A DNA stretch of 64,000 nt, taken from the NCBI GenBank assembly GCA_018676675.1, contig JABHEG010000249.1, forward strand, positions 1 to 64,000, given 5' to 3'. Shown here piece by piece: positions 1-10,800 of this stretch. Both the position numbers and the translations under genes were made by a program. A model generated the notes under the pieces. It was given only the letters and a program-made list of their open reading frames with translations, searched no databases and was not told where the DNA came from. This DNA is from Lentisphaerota bacterium (lineage in GTDB: Bacteria > Verrucomicrobiota > Lentisphaeria > Oligosphaerales > JABHEG01). Every line of letters begins with the position of its first letter. Positions within the stretch are counted from its first letter, which is position 1.

Positions 1-838
1 GGGAGCCTCCCCGCCGGTAGGCAAAGATCATCTTCTTGCCGTCGTAATGGAGTTGCGGATCGCGCACGGCACCGTCCGGGTCGTCCAGTAGGTTGACGAC
101 CTTGCCGTTGCGAAGGTTGAGGCGGCACAGTCGTCCTCCGGCCGGGCCGTACATCATGCGGTCCGCGTTACGCACATGGTGGCCGAAATTGGCGTACCAA
201 TGGCCGTCTTGCCCCATGCTGCGCACCGCGAAGACAATTTCCTCAACCCCTGCCATGGGACCGTCAAGGAAGCTCTGGAACATGAGCGGGGGCGCCGGCG
301 CCTTCCTGGGGTCGGGCGGGGGAGGGGCGTCCAGCAGGGCGATCTTCGACCAGTAGCCACCCTCGCAGGCCCAGCCGTCCGCCAGATTGAGCAGGTCGAA
401 TTTTACTGACTTTCCGGCATACTCCGCGAGGTCCACGACCACCCGGAGCCAGCCGTTGTCACAGGTACTCGGCCCGATCTGCTTCTTCAGCAGTTCCTTT
501 CCGTCGGCCTTGACCACGAGAGTCCAGTCCCAGCTGGACAGGTGGTGCCCCACGTCCAGGACAAGCACGGGCCTTTTCGTCGCCGGAACGGTGACCGTGC
601 GGCTCAAGGTGCAAGGGATCTTCCGATCCAGCGGATGGGTTATCAGGACGTTCGAGCGCTGGTTCCAGAAGCGGCGGAGTCCCGGCTTCATGTGATTGCC
701 GCAGTCAGCAACCTGCCAGTCGGGAGCGAACGTCTTGACCGCCTCGGAGATGTCGATGGGGGCAGCCGGCGCCGCTGAAGCGAGTGCTGTGAGGGCCGCG
801 AGGATGCGGGTCGCTGTCTTCAGATGTTGATGAGCCAT
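1..838 (-). CDS. Secreted protein with hydrazine synthase alpha-subunit middle-domain-like propeller (3' end cut off)
   Basis: The gene runs off the left edge, so only about the first 279 residues are present and no stop is seen. It starts with a signal peptide (MAHQHLKTATRILAALTAL, then an Ala-rich cleavage region); an in-frame ATG six bases upstream (844) is an alternative start. Residues about 25-165 form a beta-rich region. After a Pro-rich linker comes a stretch with GHWYANFGHH, GRLCRLNLRNGK and VRDPQLHYDGKKMIFAYR. That succession is characteristic of the HzsA-middle/WD40-like family common in Planctomycetes and relatives, whose function outside anammox is unknown. The name refers to the fold only; nothing here suggests hydrazine metabolism. 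It lies 144 bases downstream of the PL22 lyase on the same strand, separated by a hairpin. Confidence 0.7.
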   Translation of the reverse strand, partial: MAHQHLKTATRILAALTALASAAPAAPIDISEAVKTFAPDWQVADCGNHMKPGLRRFWNQRSNVLITHPLDRKIPCTLSRTVTVPATKRPVLVLDVGHHLSSWDWTLVVKADGKELLKKQIGPSTCDNGWLRVVVDLAEYAGKSVKFDLLNLADGWACEGGYWSKIALLDAPPPPDPRKAPAPPLMFQSFLDGPMAGVEEIVFAVRSMGQDGHWYANFGHHVRNADRMMYGPAGGRLCRLNLRNGKVVNLLDDPDGAVRDPQLHYDGKKMIFAYRRGGS

Positions 839-956
839 ACGCATAGTGAGTCGTCTTGCTGCCGGACGGTACGCAATTGCATCCAATTTGGAAGACAAAC
901 CGTCTTGGTCATGTCCGGCAAACAACCGTGAACCACTGAACCGTGAACCTGGAATT

Positions 957-981
957 CCCTCCGCAGGTTTTTCGCGGAGGG
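957..981 (-). terminator. Hairpin directly after the lyase stop codon
   Basis: CCCTCCGC and GCGGAGGG form a perfect 8-bp stem around a 9-base loop, starting two bases after the stop codon of the minus-strand lyase. There is no T tract after the stem, so an intrinsic terminator is possible but not certain; an mRNA 3'-end stabilising hairpin would look the same. Just beyond it (924-949) an 11-bp direct repeat AACCGTGAACC occurs twice, 15 bases apart. Confidence 0.4.
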
Positions 982-982
982 G

Positions 983-2128
983 TTAGCCCACGCCTGCCGG
1001 GGTGTCCAGGCCCTCGAGGAGGCCTGCAGGAATCTCGAGCCGGTAGATCTGGGGGACGCCGCTTCGATCTGAGTTGAAAATCACCGCGCGGTTGTCGGTC
1101 GTGAAGTAGGGGTGCGTGTGAATCCACTGCGGCGAGGCCGGCGTTGTTTCGCTGTAACACAGGATGACGCATCGCCCGGTGCCCACAGCCCCTACGACGA
1201 GTGGTATACCGGGTAGGTTGTTGGCGTCGCCTATGTAGAACCGGCCGCAGGAGGACACACTGATGTGGTTGAAATAGTAGCCAGTCTGCAGCGGAACGGC
1301 CTTGTCGTCACCGGGTCGCGCCGCGACAAAGTTCCCCGCCTCGACCGCCGTGGCCGCCGGTCTTGCCTCTGTGTAGGCCACCCACCCAGTCTTCCCCACC
1401 CAGCACTCGTGCCCGGTGGCGGGCCAGTCGCTGTACGGTGTGCCCACCGGGATCTGCCGATAGTTGCCGCCGTCTGCGTCGATCACGAACAGGGTCGCCC
1501 CCTGGTCACCCACAAGCCGCAGGACGTTCCCGTCGTCGTCGAACTCACAGCCACGGTTGTGCTGCACGAGCAGGTCTCCGGTGGCGGGGCAGGTTTGCAG
1601 GTGCGGGTTGCAGATGTCGGGGTCGGCATAGATGCTCTCCCAAGAGCCATCGCTCACGTCAACGCGCAGGAGGTCGAACTGATGTGGCCCTTGCTTCCGC
1701 ATGCCAAAACAGTGAGCTCCATCAAAACTGACGCATGTTGCGACGAGTGGCGGGACGTCAGTGAAATCGCACAGCTCCTCTTCGTCGAGTGTTGCCAGGT
1801 CCAGGCGGCACAGTCGGGTTCCGGTGGATGAGACGCGGGTGTGGTGCAACAGGCCCGAGTACTTGGCCGTCGGCGCGTTGTCCGAGATGCCCTCGATCAG
1901 ACCGACCCGGTTTCTCTCGAAGTCTGCGATCCAGAGCGTTGACGGTTGACCGGGCAGGTGTCGGCGGAAGGCAATCCGCTGCCCGTCTGGGGTACAGCGT
2001 GGTTGTTCACCGTAGATGTTGTCGGAGATCACCGGTGCCGATGTCAGTCGCGTCAGATTAGCTCCGAATGGCGGCTGCGCGCCCAACCGCGCGTGTTCCA
2101 CACTCCACTGAACCGTTACGTTGCTCAT
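983..2128 (-). CDS. Oligogalacturonate lyase-like protein (PL22 family)
   Basis: 381 aa, matching the usual length of about 385-390 aa for oligogalacturonate lyases, which cleave short unsaturated pectin oligomers to 4-deoxy-5-hexoseulose uronate in the cytoplasm. There is no signal peptide, as expected. Family-like signatures are visible: RLTSAPVISDNIYGEQPRCT near the N-terminus, a GHECWVGKTGWVAYT segment, HISVSSCGRFYIGDANN, and a C-terminal HTHPYFTTDNRAVIFNSDRSG followed by PQIYRLEIP. These fit blades of the seven-bladed beta-propeller with its metal-binding His residues. The start ATG is preceded by GGAGG five bases upstream. The gene is divergent from the DUF4838 gene at 2403, sharing a 274-bp promoter region. 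A TolB-like propeller of other function is the alternative, but the motif set favours PL22. Confidence 0.8.
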   Translation of the reverse strand: MSNVTVQWSVEHARLGAQPPFGANLTRLTSAPVISDNIYGEQPRCTPDGQRIAFRRHLPGQPSTLWIADFERNRVGLIEGISDNAPTAKYSGLLHHTRVSSTGTRLCRLDLATLDEEELCDFTDVPPLVATCVSFDGAHCFGMRKQGPHQFDLLRVDVSDGSWESIYADPDICNPHLQTCPATGDLLVQHNRGCEFDDDGNVLRLVGDQGATLFVIDADGGNYRQIPVGTPYSDWPATGHECWVGKTGWVAYTEARPAATAVEAGNFVAARPGDDKAVPLQTGYYFNHISVSSCGRFYIGDANNLPGIPLVVGAVGTGRCVILCYSETTPASPQWIHTHPYFTTDNRAVIFNSDRSGVPQIYRLEIPAGLLEGLDTPAGVG

Positions 2129-2402
2129 GGGGCCCTCCGCGGACAGACAGGGATTCGTTTCCCGGCTACGGGAGGAAAGATAGCGTTCAGGGGGCGTCGT
2201 GCCATGTGATCAGCCAGGGCAACTTCCGGTTGGCCATCTCTGTGCGACGCGGTACAGGATGTCGCGAAACGTCCAGGCTCCTGAAGAAACCGACTTGCGC
2301 GTGGCGGTCAAAGGCTTGGTCCGATCATTGGCCGGAGTAGAGTAACTCAGAAAATGGGACTGCGAGTCCCTGGATCCCACACGCAACGTGTCAGGACTGG
2401 CC

Positions 2403-5096
2403 ATGAAAATGCGCTTTTTTGCGAGATTTGTCTCTGCAGCGATGTTGTTGACTGTTGGGGTGCCGTGCGCGCTCGCGTTGCCGGACGCGGCGCCCTCCCT
2501 GGTCATCACCCCTGAGACCACGGTGATTCTGGATAGGACGACATACGCGGGGCGCTTCCTGCAGTACTACCTGCTCAAGTGCGTGGCTGGCGCACCCGAC
2601 GCGGAAAAATACCGTCTCGACGCCAAACCACGTCTGGATCGCGCCGCGAGCGCGTCGTTCCCGCTCGCACGCAAGCTGGAGGAGTTGCCGGACGCGTCGG
2701 TCGTGATCGCGGTCGGGAAGACCGAGTACTTGACGGACGACGATCTGGCCGCGATCGAGTCGAAGGCGGGGACCGTGCTGATCCGGCGTCGGGGCAATGT
2801 GATCGTGGTCGCGGCGTCGCAGGCAGGGGGGCCATGGAAGGGGGAGATGGCGGCAATGCGCGTGTTCCTGGACAAAGTGGTGGGGGTGCGAATGTACGCT
2901 CCCGGCGGGGCGGACGGTTTGGAGTGGATCTCCATACCTGCGGAGCGCGAACTGACGGTGGACGGGCTCGATATGGTGATACGTCCGTACCTGGCGAAGG
3001 CGACATTCTCCTCCGGGGGGCACAAGCGCAACCAGGAATGGCTGCGCATGAATACGGTCGTGTCGGAAGGACTCGACCTGCGCGCTCGCCACACGATCAT
3101 CGGCTATTTCCCGCCGGAGAAGTACTACGCGGACTATCCGCAGTTGTACCCCATGCACAAGAACGGCGTGCGCCCGAAGCCGATTGGGGACGCCTGGAAT
3201 CCGTGCTTCGCTGACCCGGACCTGGCTGCCCGAATCGCCATGCAGGAAGTGCGAGAGAGCCAGAAGACGAACAAGCGAGGCTACCTGTCGTTCGGCGTCA
3301 TGGACTGCCACTACGACTGTCACTGTCCGGTCTGCCGCAAATCGCTGACCGCGCACGATGGAAACGCGGCGAATCTCTGGTATGCGGTGCTCAACCGAGT
3401 GGCACGTCAGTGCCGTGAGCAGTTCCCCGGTCTGTATCTGACAAACTACGCCTACAGCAATGTGGGCATACCGGTCGGCATGCGCATCGAGCCCAATATC
3501 GTGGTGGACAACGTGATCAAGAGCTATCGCTACACTGACGCGAACTACTGGCCGGGACAGGAGCGCGAGACCATGGCGTTTGCCGAGCTGGGGGCGAGTT
3601 GGGTGACGCATGACTGGAATTTCCAGGGTGTCACCCCGCGCATCTACACGCGTCAGCTCGCGTCGTTCCTGCAATGGGGTGTGCAGCACGGCATGCTTGG
3701 GATCTACACCGAGTGGTCCGGGCAGGAATACTGGTACCTGACCGGCGCACACTACTGGGTGCTTCGACAGCTTTTGTCCGACCCCTACCAGGACCCGGAC
3801 GCGCTCTGGCGCCAGTACTGCCGGGACATGTTCGGCGCGGCCTGGGAACAGATGTATCGGTTCTACGACCTGTTCCAGCAGAAGCAGGTGGTTGCAGACA
3901 GGTATTTCCAGCGCGGCGACTGGCCGCGGCAGGACAGCATTGGCTACACGGCCGGGGACCTCGTCTTGCAGCGTGGCTGGCTCGAATCGGCCATGACGAT
4001 GACGCGCGATGACGCGATGATCCAGAAACGGCTGGGCGCGGTCATGCGCTACTTCCGCGCCCATGAGCTGTTGGCCCAGGCCACCGGCGTTCCCGGCCGC
4101 CTGCACCACACATTCTCGGTGGTCGAGGAACGGACCGGCATCAACCGGGCAGCCTTGGCGTTCTACGTCAACGACGACGGCAGCAAGCTACTTGAGTTCG
4201 AGCGGTACTACGAAGACGAACGTACACTGGCGCCCGACAGCAACGCAGAAGACAGAAACTCGGGCATCCGGTTCTCGTACCGCAACAACTATGCGCGCGC
4301 ATTGGGCACGATCATCCAGGCCGTGAAGACGGAAGCCATGGCCGGCGTGGACCTGGCGTCGGCCGACCTGAAAACCGTGAAAGCCGTGGTGAAGAAGGCG
4401 CGCAGCATCTACCGCGCCAATCTGCCCGCCAAGCACAAGAGAGCACGCGCGAAGGAGGTCCAGGCGTTGATGGAGAAGATCCTCTGGATTCCGCGGGTTG
4501 GGACGCTACCGACGTTTGACGGCGATTTGTCCGACGACGTCTGGAAGAGGGCTGCGCGTTTGACCGGCTGGACCCAGGCCGACCTGCTGCTGCCGACCAC
4601 GGACGGCAACGAGACCGACGGTCGGATCATGCGCGTGGGGGATCGCCTCGTGATCGGGCTTGTCTGTCAGCAACCCAAGGGAATCTGGGCCGAAACGCCA
4701 GCGGCCGTACACACCGGCACTCGGATCTGGCGCGAGGCAGGCTGCGAGATCTTCTTTGGACCGCCGGTCAGGCCTGGCGAGGACCAGGAATTCATCCAGT
4801 ACGTCGTGAATTCGCTCGGCGCGTTTCGCGGATTCCGCAAAGCCCAGGACAACCGCAAAGACGTCCACTGTGCCGTCAAACAGGCCGCGGACGGCATGTC
4901 CTACACCATCGAGGTCGCGTTGCCGCTCAAGGTCGACGGGCTCTACGACTACTCGACGGGCTGCACCTTCACCTTCAATGTCATGCGCAATCCGTTCTAT
5001 GCCGATACGTTCAACCCCAAAGAACGCATCGGCTGGGCCCCAATATTCTTCACTGCCGGCCGCCCCGAATCCCGTGGTCTGGTGGTACTTGAGTAG
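2403..5096 (+). CDS. Secreted DUF4838 protein with GH20-like N-terminal domain and CBM9-like C-terminal domain
   Basis: 897 aa from the ATG at 2403, chosen because AGGA lies seven bases upstream; a GTG at 2388 is in frame but lacks a site. A signal peptide (MKMRFFARFVSAAMLLTVGV) ends near ALA. Residues about 30-190 resemble the non-catalytic alpha/beta domain 2 of family 20 hexosaminidases. A DUF4838 barrel-like region follows, with the diagnostic Cys cluster CHYDCHCPVCRKS near residues 302-312. Residues about 700-895 look like a CBM9/DOMON-type beta-sandwich (GTLPTFDGDLSDDVWKRA, GCEIFFGP). DUF4838 proteins are found in polysaccharide-utilisation regions but their substrate is not established. 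The next gene, a second DUF4838 protein, starts 26 bases downstream, so the two are probably co-transcribed. Confidence 0.85.
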   Translation: MKMRFFARFVSAAMLLTVGVPCALALPDAAPSLVITPETTVILDRTTYAGRFLQYYLLKCVAGAPDAEKYRLDAKPRLDRAASASFPLARKLEELPDASVVIAVGKTEYLTDDDLAAIESKAGTVLIRRRGNVIVVAASQAGGPWKGEMAAMRVFLDKVVGVRMYAPGGADGLEWISIPAERELTVDGLDMVIRPYLAKATFSSGGHKRNQEWLRMNTVVSEGLDLRARHTIIGYFPPEKYYADYPQLYPMHKNGVRPKPIGDAWNPCFADPDLAARIAMQEVRESQKTNKRGYLSFGVMDCHYDCHCPVCRKSLTAHDGNAANLWYAVLNRVARQCREQFPGLYLTNYAYSNVGIPVGMRIEPNIVVDNVIKSYRYTDANYWPGQERETMAFAELGASWVTHDWNFQGVTPRIYTRQLASFLQWGVQHGMLGIYTEWSGQEYWYLTGAHYWVLRQLLSDPYQDPDALWRQYCRDMFGAAWEQMYRFYDLFQQKQVVADRYFQRGDWPRQDSIGYTAGDLVLQRGWLESAMTMTRDDAMIQKRLGAVMRYFRAHELLAQATGVPGRLHHTFSVVEERTGINRAALAFYVNDDGSKLLEFERYYEDERTLAPDSNAEDRNSGIRFSYRNNYARALGTIIQAVKTEAMAGVDLASADLKTVKAVVKKARSIYRANLPAKHKRARAKEVQALMEKILWIPRVGTLPTFDGDLSDDVWKRAARLTGWTQADLLLPTTDGNETDGRIMRVGDRLVIGLVCQQPKGIWAETPAAVHTGTRIWREAGCEIFFGPPVRPGEDQEFIQYVVNSLGAFRGFRKAQDNRKDVHCAVKQAADGMSYTIEVALPLKVDGLYDYSTGCTFTFNVMRNPFYADTFNPKERIGWAPIFFTAGRPESRGLVVLE

Positions 5097-5122
5097 CCAG
5101 CCACACGCGGAGAACCACAGTC

Positions 5123-7657
5123 ATGCGCACTTGGCTAAGCGGTCTGATGTTGATCTGCACCTGCGCGGTCGCGGTCGACGGGCCATTTGAAGCAGACGAG
5201 CACACCGTACTGCTTATGCACTTCGACGGGGAGGCCCGTGACGCGAGTGACTGCGAGAACCATGGCCGGCCGCGCAGCGAACTCACGTTCACGGAGGACG
5301 GCCGGTTCGGCCAGGCGCTGCTGCTGGACGGTACAGGCGGCGTGCCCGTGAACCCGAGCGGGTCGCTGCATATCGGCACTTGCAGTTGGACGTGGGAATT
5401 GTGGGTACGGCCGATCGAGGCTCGGCGTGCGACCATCATCGCCACCGGCTGGGGTAACAACCGACAGCTTGGGCTGCGCTTCGACGGCAAACACGTGCTC
5501 GCCTGGTCGCTTTCGGGCAGTGCCAGCGCACACCTGGCCGCCGAACCGGCTGAAGGCACGTTCTTCGACGACGCCTGGCATCGCGTCGCGCTCGTCGTTG
5601 ACCGCGAACGAGGCGGGGAGCTGCGGCTGTACGTGGATGGGCAGAGAGTGGGCGTTGATAGGGCTGCTCGAATCCCTCCAATCGTGTTCGAGTCCCAGAC
5701 CATGGGGCTGTGCATCGGTGCGATTGCACCGTGGTACATCGGCAAGCCCGGCGGGTTCGTCGGCGCCATCGACGAGGTCCGGCTCTCTGATATCGTCCGC
5801 CCGGACTACGCCGTCACTGACCCTCTTCCCCCGCAACCAGCCGTTGGCGCAACGGGCGTCACCCCGTTCACGTGGGACGTGGCTGCATCGACTGTGCCGC
5901 TGCGTTTGACGCCACAGAACACCGTCATCGCACTCAACGACGGGGTGCGTGAATCGACCACGTCCAAGGCGGGCGCTGAACTGCGCTCGTTTCTGCGCCG
6001 TGCCCATGGCGTGACCGCGGGGTTCGAACTCGTGGACGAAGGCAAGGTCGAGGACGTGCCGGGCCAAGTCGTGCTGGCGCTGGGCCCGACGCGTTGGGTC
6101 GACCCGACTGAGATCACAAGTCTGTCCCGGGACGGGTACATCATCAAGCGCAAGGCGAGCACCGTGGTGATCTGCGGCGGGAAGTCGATTGGTACTTACT
6201 ACGGTACCATGGCGTTTCTCGACCGTTTCGTCGGGATCCGCTGTTACATGCCGACCGACCTGTGGATCAGTTTGCCGGAGACACCGGAGGAGGCCGGTAT
6301 TACTCTCGGCAACATCGATTTGCGCATCGAACCGTTCACGCGATCGGCATCGCTCAGCGGCGTCCAGAGAATTCCGGGCGACAAAGGCTGGATGCAGCGC
6401 ATCGGCGGACAGCGGCGTCTGGGCGGCACGCACCAGCACAGTCTCTGGACGCGGTTTCATCCGAAGCGCTATGCTGAGAAGTGTCCCGAAATCTACGGCG
6501 TCGTCAAAGGCGAGCGGTACATCCCGCGGAAGAGCCATGATCAGCGCTGGAACATGTGCTACACGAACCCGGCCACGGTCAATGCAGCTGTTGACAGCGC
6601 TCGGCGCCACTTCCGGCAGCGACCGCAGGACGTGTACCTCGCCTACAGCGTCATGGACGGGCATGCGGTCTGCGAATGCGACACGTGTCTCGCCGCGTAC
6701 AAAGCGACCGACAGCGGCACCGACAAGCATGCCCGAACCCGTGGCCACTCACTCGTCTATTGGCGGTTCATGAACCAGCTTGCGACCCGTCTCGAACCGC
6801 TGTTTCCGGACAAGAAGCTGATCGGGTTGGCCTACGCGAGCACACGGTTTGTTCCGCCGTTCACGCTGCACCCGAACGTCGTGGTCTTCGCGAATTTCCA
6901 CATCGCCGAGCTTGACGCGGACAAGATCATCTCGCCCGATGCAACCGGCACATCGCGGTTCGAGCAGTGGCTGACGGTCTGCACCATGTTCGGCAATCAC
7001 GACTGGTACCATGGCAATGGGTTCTTGATCCCCCGCAGCTACACTGGCTATTGGTCGCACTTCATGAAAGCCCTGCAGGAGAAAGCCCCCGCCGGCGTGT
7101 TCCAGCACTGCGAGTGCTACCCAAACTGGGGTCTGGATGGGCCCAAGTACTGGCTGATGAATCGACTCTGGTGGGAGCCGGAACTCGATCCCGAGATGCT
7201 CTGGCAGCAGTTCTGCGACGACATGTTCGGGCCGGCCGCGGCGCCGATGCGCAGCTACTGGCGCCGCTGGGAGACGCTCTGGATCGCCATGGACAACGTC
7301 AAGGGCCCCGAACGCAAGCTGTTCCGCTGGGGACGCCAGTTCCTGGCCGACGCCGAAGACCGCGCCGTGCTGGCGGCCTGCCGCGAGGATCTTGATGTCG
7401 CAATGGGCACAGCGGTCACCGATAGACAGCGCCAACGCATTGAGTTGTTCAGCAAGACCTTTCGCCTTTGCGAACGGCTGTTCGAACTCGCGCGTGCCGA
7501 ATCGCTGACGCAGGACCGGGTCGATGCCGTGCGCGAGTACGCCGTCAGCCTGGTTCAGGATCCCATGACGTTGTACGGCGCGGGAGCCAAGCCGGAGCGT
7601 GCACTGGAGACCATCGACAGAGCGCTGACCACGTTGAGCAAGGGCAAGGTCAAGTGA
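5123..7657 (+). CDS. Secreted LamG-DUF4838 protein
   Basis: 844 aa. A signal peptide (MRTWLSGLMLICTCAVAVDG) is followed by a concanavalin-like LamG domain at about residues 30-232 (HTVLLMHFDGEARDASD; IDEVRLSDIVRP), a GH20 domain-2-like region at about 250-385, and DUF4838 from about 395. The Cys motif is HAVCECDTCLAAY near residue 517. Compared with its upstream neighbour it has swapped the C-terminal CBM9-like module for an N-terminal LamG module, as expected of duplicated and reshuffled paralogues. GGAG lies about nine bases before the ATG. The likely role is binding and processing of a surface or extracellular glycan; the reaction is unknown. Confidence 0.85.
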   Translation: MRTWLSGLMLICTCAVAVDGPFEADEHTVLLMHFDGEARDASDCENHGRPRSELTFTEDGRFGQALLLDGTGGVPVNPSGSLHIGTCSWTWELWVRPIEARRATIIATGWGNNRQLGLRFDGKHVLAWSLSGSASAHLAAEPAEGTFFDDAWHRVALVVDRERGGELRLYVDGQRVGVDRAARIPPIVFESQTMGLCIGAIAPWYIGKPGGFVGAIDEVRLSDIVRPDYAVTDPLPPQPAVGATGVTPFTWDVAASTVPLRLTPQNTVIALNDGVRESTTSKAGAELRSFLRRAHGVTAGFELVDEGKVEDVPGQVVLALGPTRWVDPTEITSLSRDGYIIKRKASTVVICGGKSIGTYYGTMAFLDRFVGIRCYMPTDLWISLPETPEEAGITLGNIDLRIEPFTRSASLSGVQRIPGDKGWMQRIGGQRRLGGTHQHSLWTRFHPKRYAEKCPEIYGVVKGERYIPRKSHDQRWNMCYTNPATVNAAVDSARRHFRQRPQDVYLAYSVMDGHAVCECDTCLAAYKATDSGTDKHARTRGHSLVYWRFMNQLATRLEPLFPDKKLIGLAYASTRFVPPFTLHPNVVVFANFHIAELDADKIISPDATGTSRFEQWLTVCTMFGNHDWYHGNGFLIPRSYTGYWSHFMKALQEKAPAGVFQHCECYPNWGLDGPKYWLMNRLWWEPELDPEMLWQQFCDDMFGPAAAPMRSYWRRWETLWIAMDNVKGPERKLFRWGRQFLADAEDRAVLAACREDLDVAMGTAVTDRQRQRIELFSKTFRLCERLFELARAESLTQDRVDAVREYAVSLVQDPMTLYGAGAKPERALETIDRALTTLSKGKVK

Positions 7658-7804
7658 GCGCCCCGCTGCGGCATGCGACCTGCACCCGTGATTGACGGTT
7701 GATCTCAATGGTGTCGTTGACTCCACGAATAGTTCACTGCTGTACGATGAACCCTACAAGCACGGGCCCTTTCACTTGCGTTGGTGTTCACGTACTGTTG
7801 TGGC

Positions 7805-10800
7805 ATGAAGCAGCCAGACACTCTCCGTCCGCACCGGTACCTCGTTTATGCCTGCGTCATGTGCGCGTTGTTCAGTTTGTTGGGGGCTGAGCCGGCGTTG
7901 GCGCAGGCGCCCCAGGCGCCGGCTGGATTCGAGAACGTGGCAGGCCGAGCCGACATTCGGGCGGTTCCCGGCGCTCCCCCCAATCGCATCCCTCTTCTGA
8001 CGGACGGGGAGGTCGAGGATGGCGGACAGTTTCTGTTCCTGCGATCAAGGAACGCCGCGGGGCGGCTTATTCTGCATTTCCATCAGCCGCGCACGGTCAG
8101 TGGCGTGTGGTTCTACCAGCCACGGGCAGACTATTCCGTGGAGACGTTCCGCATCATTGCCGACACGGACGGGACCGGCAGCTTTCGGGAGCAGGTGGCG
8201 AAAACAACTGCCTCTGCGCCCACGGGCTGGGCCGGCATCGATTTCGCTCCACGGGTGGTGTGGAGCCTGGATATTCGCGGGCTGACCGGGCGCGCACCCA
8301 AGGGGCAATGCTATCCCCGGTTGACGGAGTTGGTCGTATTCGGGGAGACGCTGGCGGACGATCAGCAGTGGCCGACGGCGCCGGCGGGCTATGTCAACAT
8401 TGCCTCGGATGCTCTGGTTACGTCGACCCCTGATACGCCGGCCTCCGCGCGCCTGCATCTGATCGACCACCGTGAGATCCCACGTGCCGGGTTTGATTTC
8501 CCGGCGGGCAGCGGCGGCCCGGGGGCGGTGACGTTCCGGTTCCGGCAGGCGCGTCTGGTTGCGGGACTTCGGTTTCACCAGTACACGGCCCTGTGTTGGG
8601 CAGAGACTTTTCGCGTGCTTGCCGATGTGGATGGCACAGGCCGTTACGAACACGAGTTGGCACGCGGGAATGCCGAACCTGCTCCACGCTGGGCCGGCGC
8701 CGCCTGGTCGCCTTGTGACGTGTGGGGATTGCGGCTGGTCGCGTTGACGGGGACGGCCACCGTGAAACGTGCCTACCCAGCCTTGAATGAAGTGGTTGTC
8801 TTCGGGCGTGAACTGTCGGAACGTGACGCGCAGCCGAGCCCGCCTCGAGGCTTCGAGAACATCGCCACGCTTGCTGTGGTCGACACCGTTCCCGAGAGCG
8901 CAATCGAGAAGAGGCGCGTACTCGTCGACGGTCAGGCGTCAAACAGATCGTCTTTCGCGTTCCCGGTGAAGACGACTGGCAGCGGGATGTTCACGTTGCG
9001 TCTCGACAGGGCACACGTCGTGACGGGGCTCTACTTCCACGAGCCAGGTGACCACTACTGGACCCAGCGCTACACGATCGCGGCGGATGTGCGTGGCGAT
9101 GGTGCCTACAATGTACTCCTGGCGGACAACCCGGCCGGACGTCCACCGTGTTGGATTGGTGCATCATGGCCGGCACAGGAAGTCCACGGCTTGCAGTTCC
9201 GCAGCGAAGTCGGACAACCGACCGCTGGCGGTCGGGCGCATCCGGTTGTCAGTGAGGTTGTCCTGTTTGGTCGACCGCTGCCCGGTGATCAGGAGGCATT
9301 GCGTCAGAGCGGACGCCCGGTTCGCGCAGTTTGGGAAGCGCGTGACCTGGACCACACGGTCGATCTTTCCGGAACGACGCGCCCCGTGGCGATCCTGGTC
9401 CCCAAAGGCGACGCCTGGCACGAGTTGGGACAGGCTGCGGTCGAAGGGTTGCGTGCCACATCTGGCACGCAGGCCGTTCTGACCAATGATCCATCCCGCG
9501 CCTCGCCGGAAACGCACAACGTGATTGCGTTTGGCAACGTGAACAACAACGACCTGCTCGCGCGTCTCTATTGGAGCCATTGCGTGTTCGCGGACAGCTT
9601 GTGGCCAGGCGTCGGTGAGTTTGCGCTGCGTACCGTTCTTGATCCCTATCCATGGCATGGCCAGGGGGATGTCATTGTGATCGGCTGCAGTGATCAGGAG
9701 GGCGCCCGGCGTGGTGTGACCGAGCTGCTCGAGCGTGTCAACGTGGACGACAAGGCTATGTCTTACACAGTGATGGTCTCCAACGCGCCATCCGTCTCGG
9801 CAGTCGAGGCGCGTGATGCCACACTGTGGACGTTCAAACTCGCTGCCGAGAGCTTCCTGAAAACCGGGCGCGACGTGTATCTGGATCAGGCGTTGGGTGC
9901 GTTGGACGGCGTGGCCGAGTCCTACCGCGAACGCGATCCCCGCACGCTGGCCCGTTTCCCCATTACCTGGCCTGAGGAGATGAACAGCGATCAGTTGTAC
10001 GCGTACTGGGACGCGCTTGAGGAGCACCCGCGTCTCACGGAGGCACAACGCCTACGTTACACGCGCATGTGGTTGACCGTTCTGCGCGGCCTGACAACCC
10101 GGGTCAGCGACTGGGCTGCTCTCACACGACCTCAGACGGTCGCGTACAACCACACGACGTTCCCACTTAAGGGGATCTACTTCGCAGCTCGGTACTTCAA
10201 ACACTACTACGGGCTGGCCGAAGCTGATGACTTCCTGCAACGGGCTCACCACTGTTTCATGGGGCAGGCTCGTTCATGGAAGCCGAGCGAAGATGCCGAC
10301 AGCTACCTGACTCTCACCACCAATCATGCCATCGATTACCTGTTGGCCGAGTGGGACCTGGCCCCGCTGCGCGAGGGGATGTACCGCGATTTTGCCGAGT
10401 ATGAAATCGCGATCAATGACAGCCGTGGTCTGAACAGCGGCTTTGGCGACTCGGGGATCGGCGGCGGGCCCTCGCACCCCGGTCGCGTGCTGCCGCGCGC
10501 CTTCTGGTTCACTCGCGACGGACGCTATTTGTGGGCGCTGCAACACTACGCCAAGTTGTACGGCACGACGTGGGACAATCCGTACCATCGTGACGTGGCC
10601 CCGGTGCCGGATACTGAACACGTTGGCTTGCGCGTCTTTCCCATGACGCCCGGCGTATACGAATACACGCGCACTCACCCGTGGATGGGGGAGGGGCTCA
10701 AGCGGCCGAACGTGCCGCTGGATGCAGCCTTTGACAAGGCAGTCTTCCGGGACAGCTGGGCCGGTGACTCGACCTACCTGATGCTTGACGGGTACGGGCG

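Noticed and set aside
2391-4109. Long minus-strand open frame of 572 codons opposite the first DUF4838 gene
   Set aside because: It is antisense to a protein with clear signal peptide, DUF4838 and CBM9-like domains; its translation is His/Arg/Val-rich with no domain, a normal by-product of high-GC coding.
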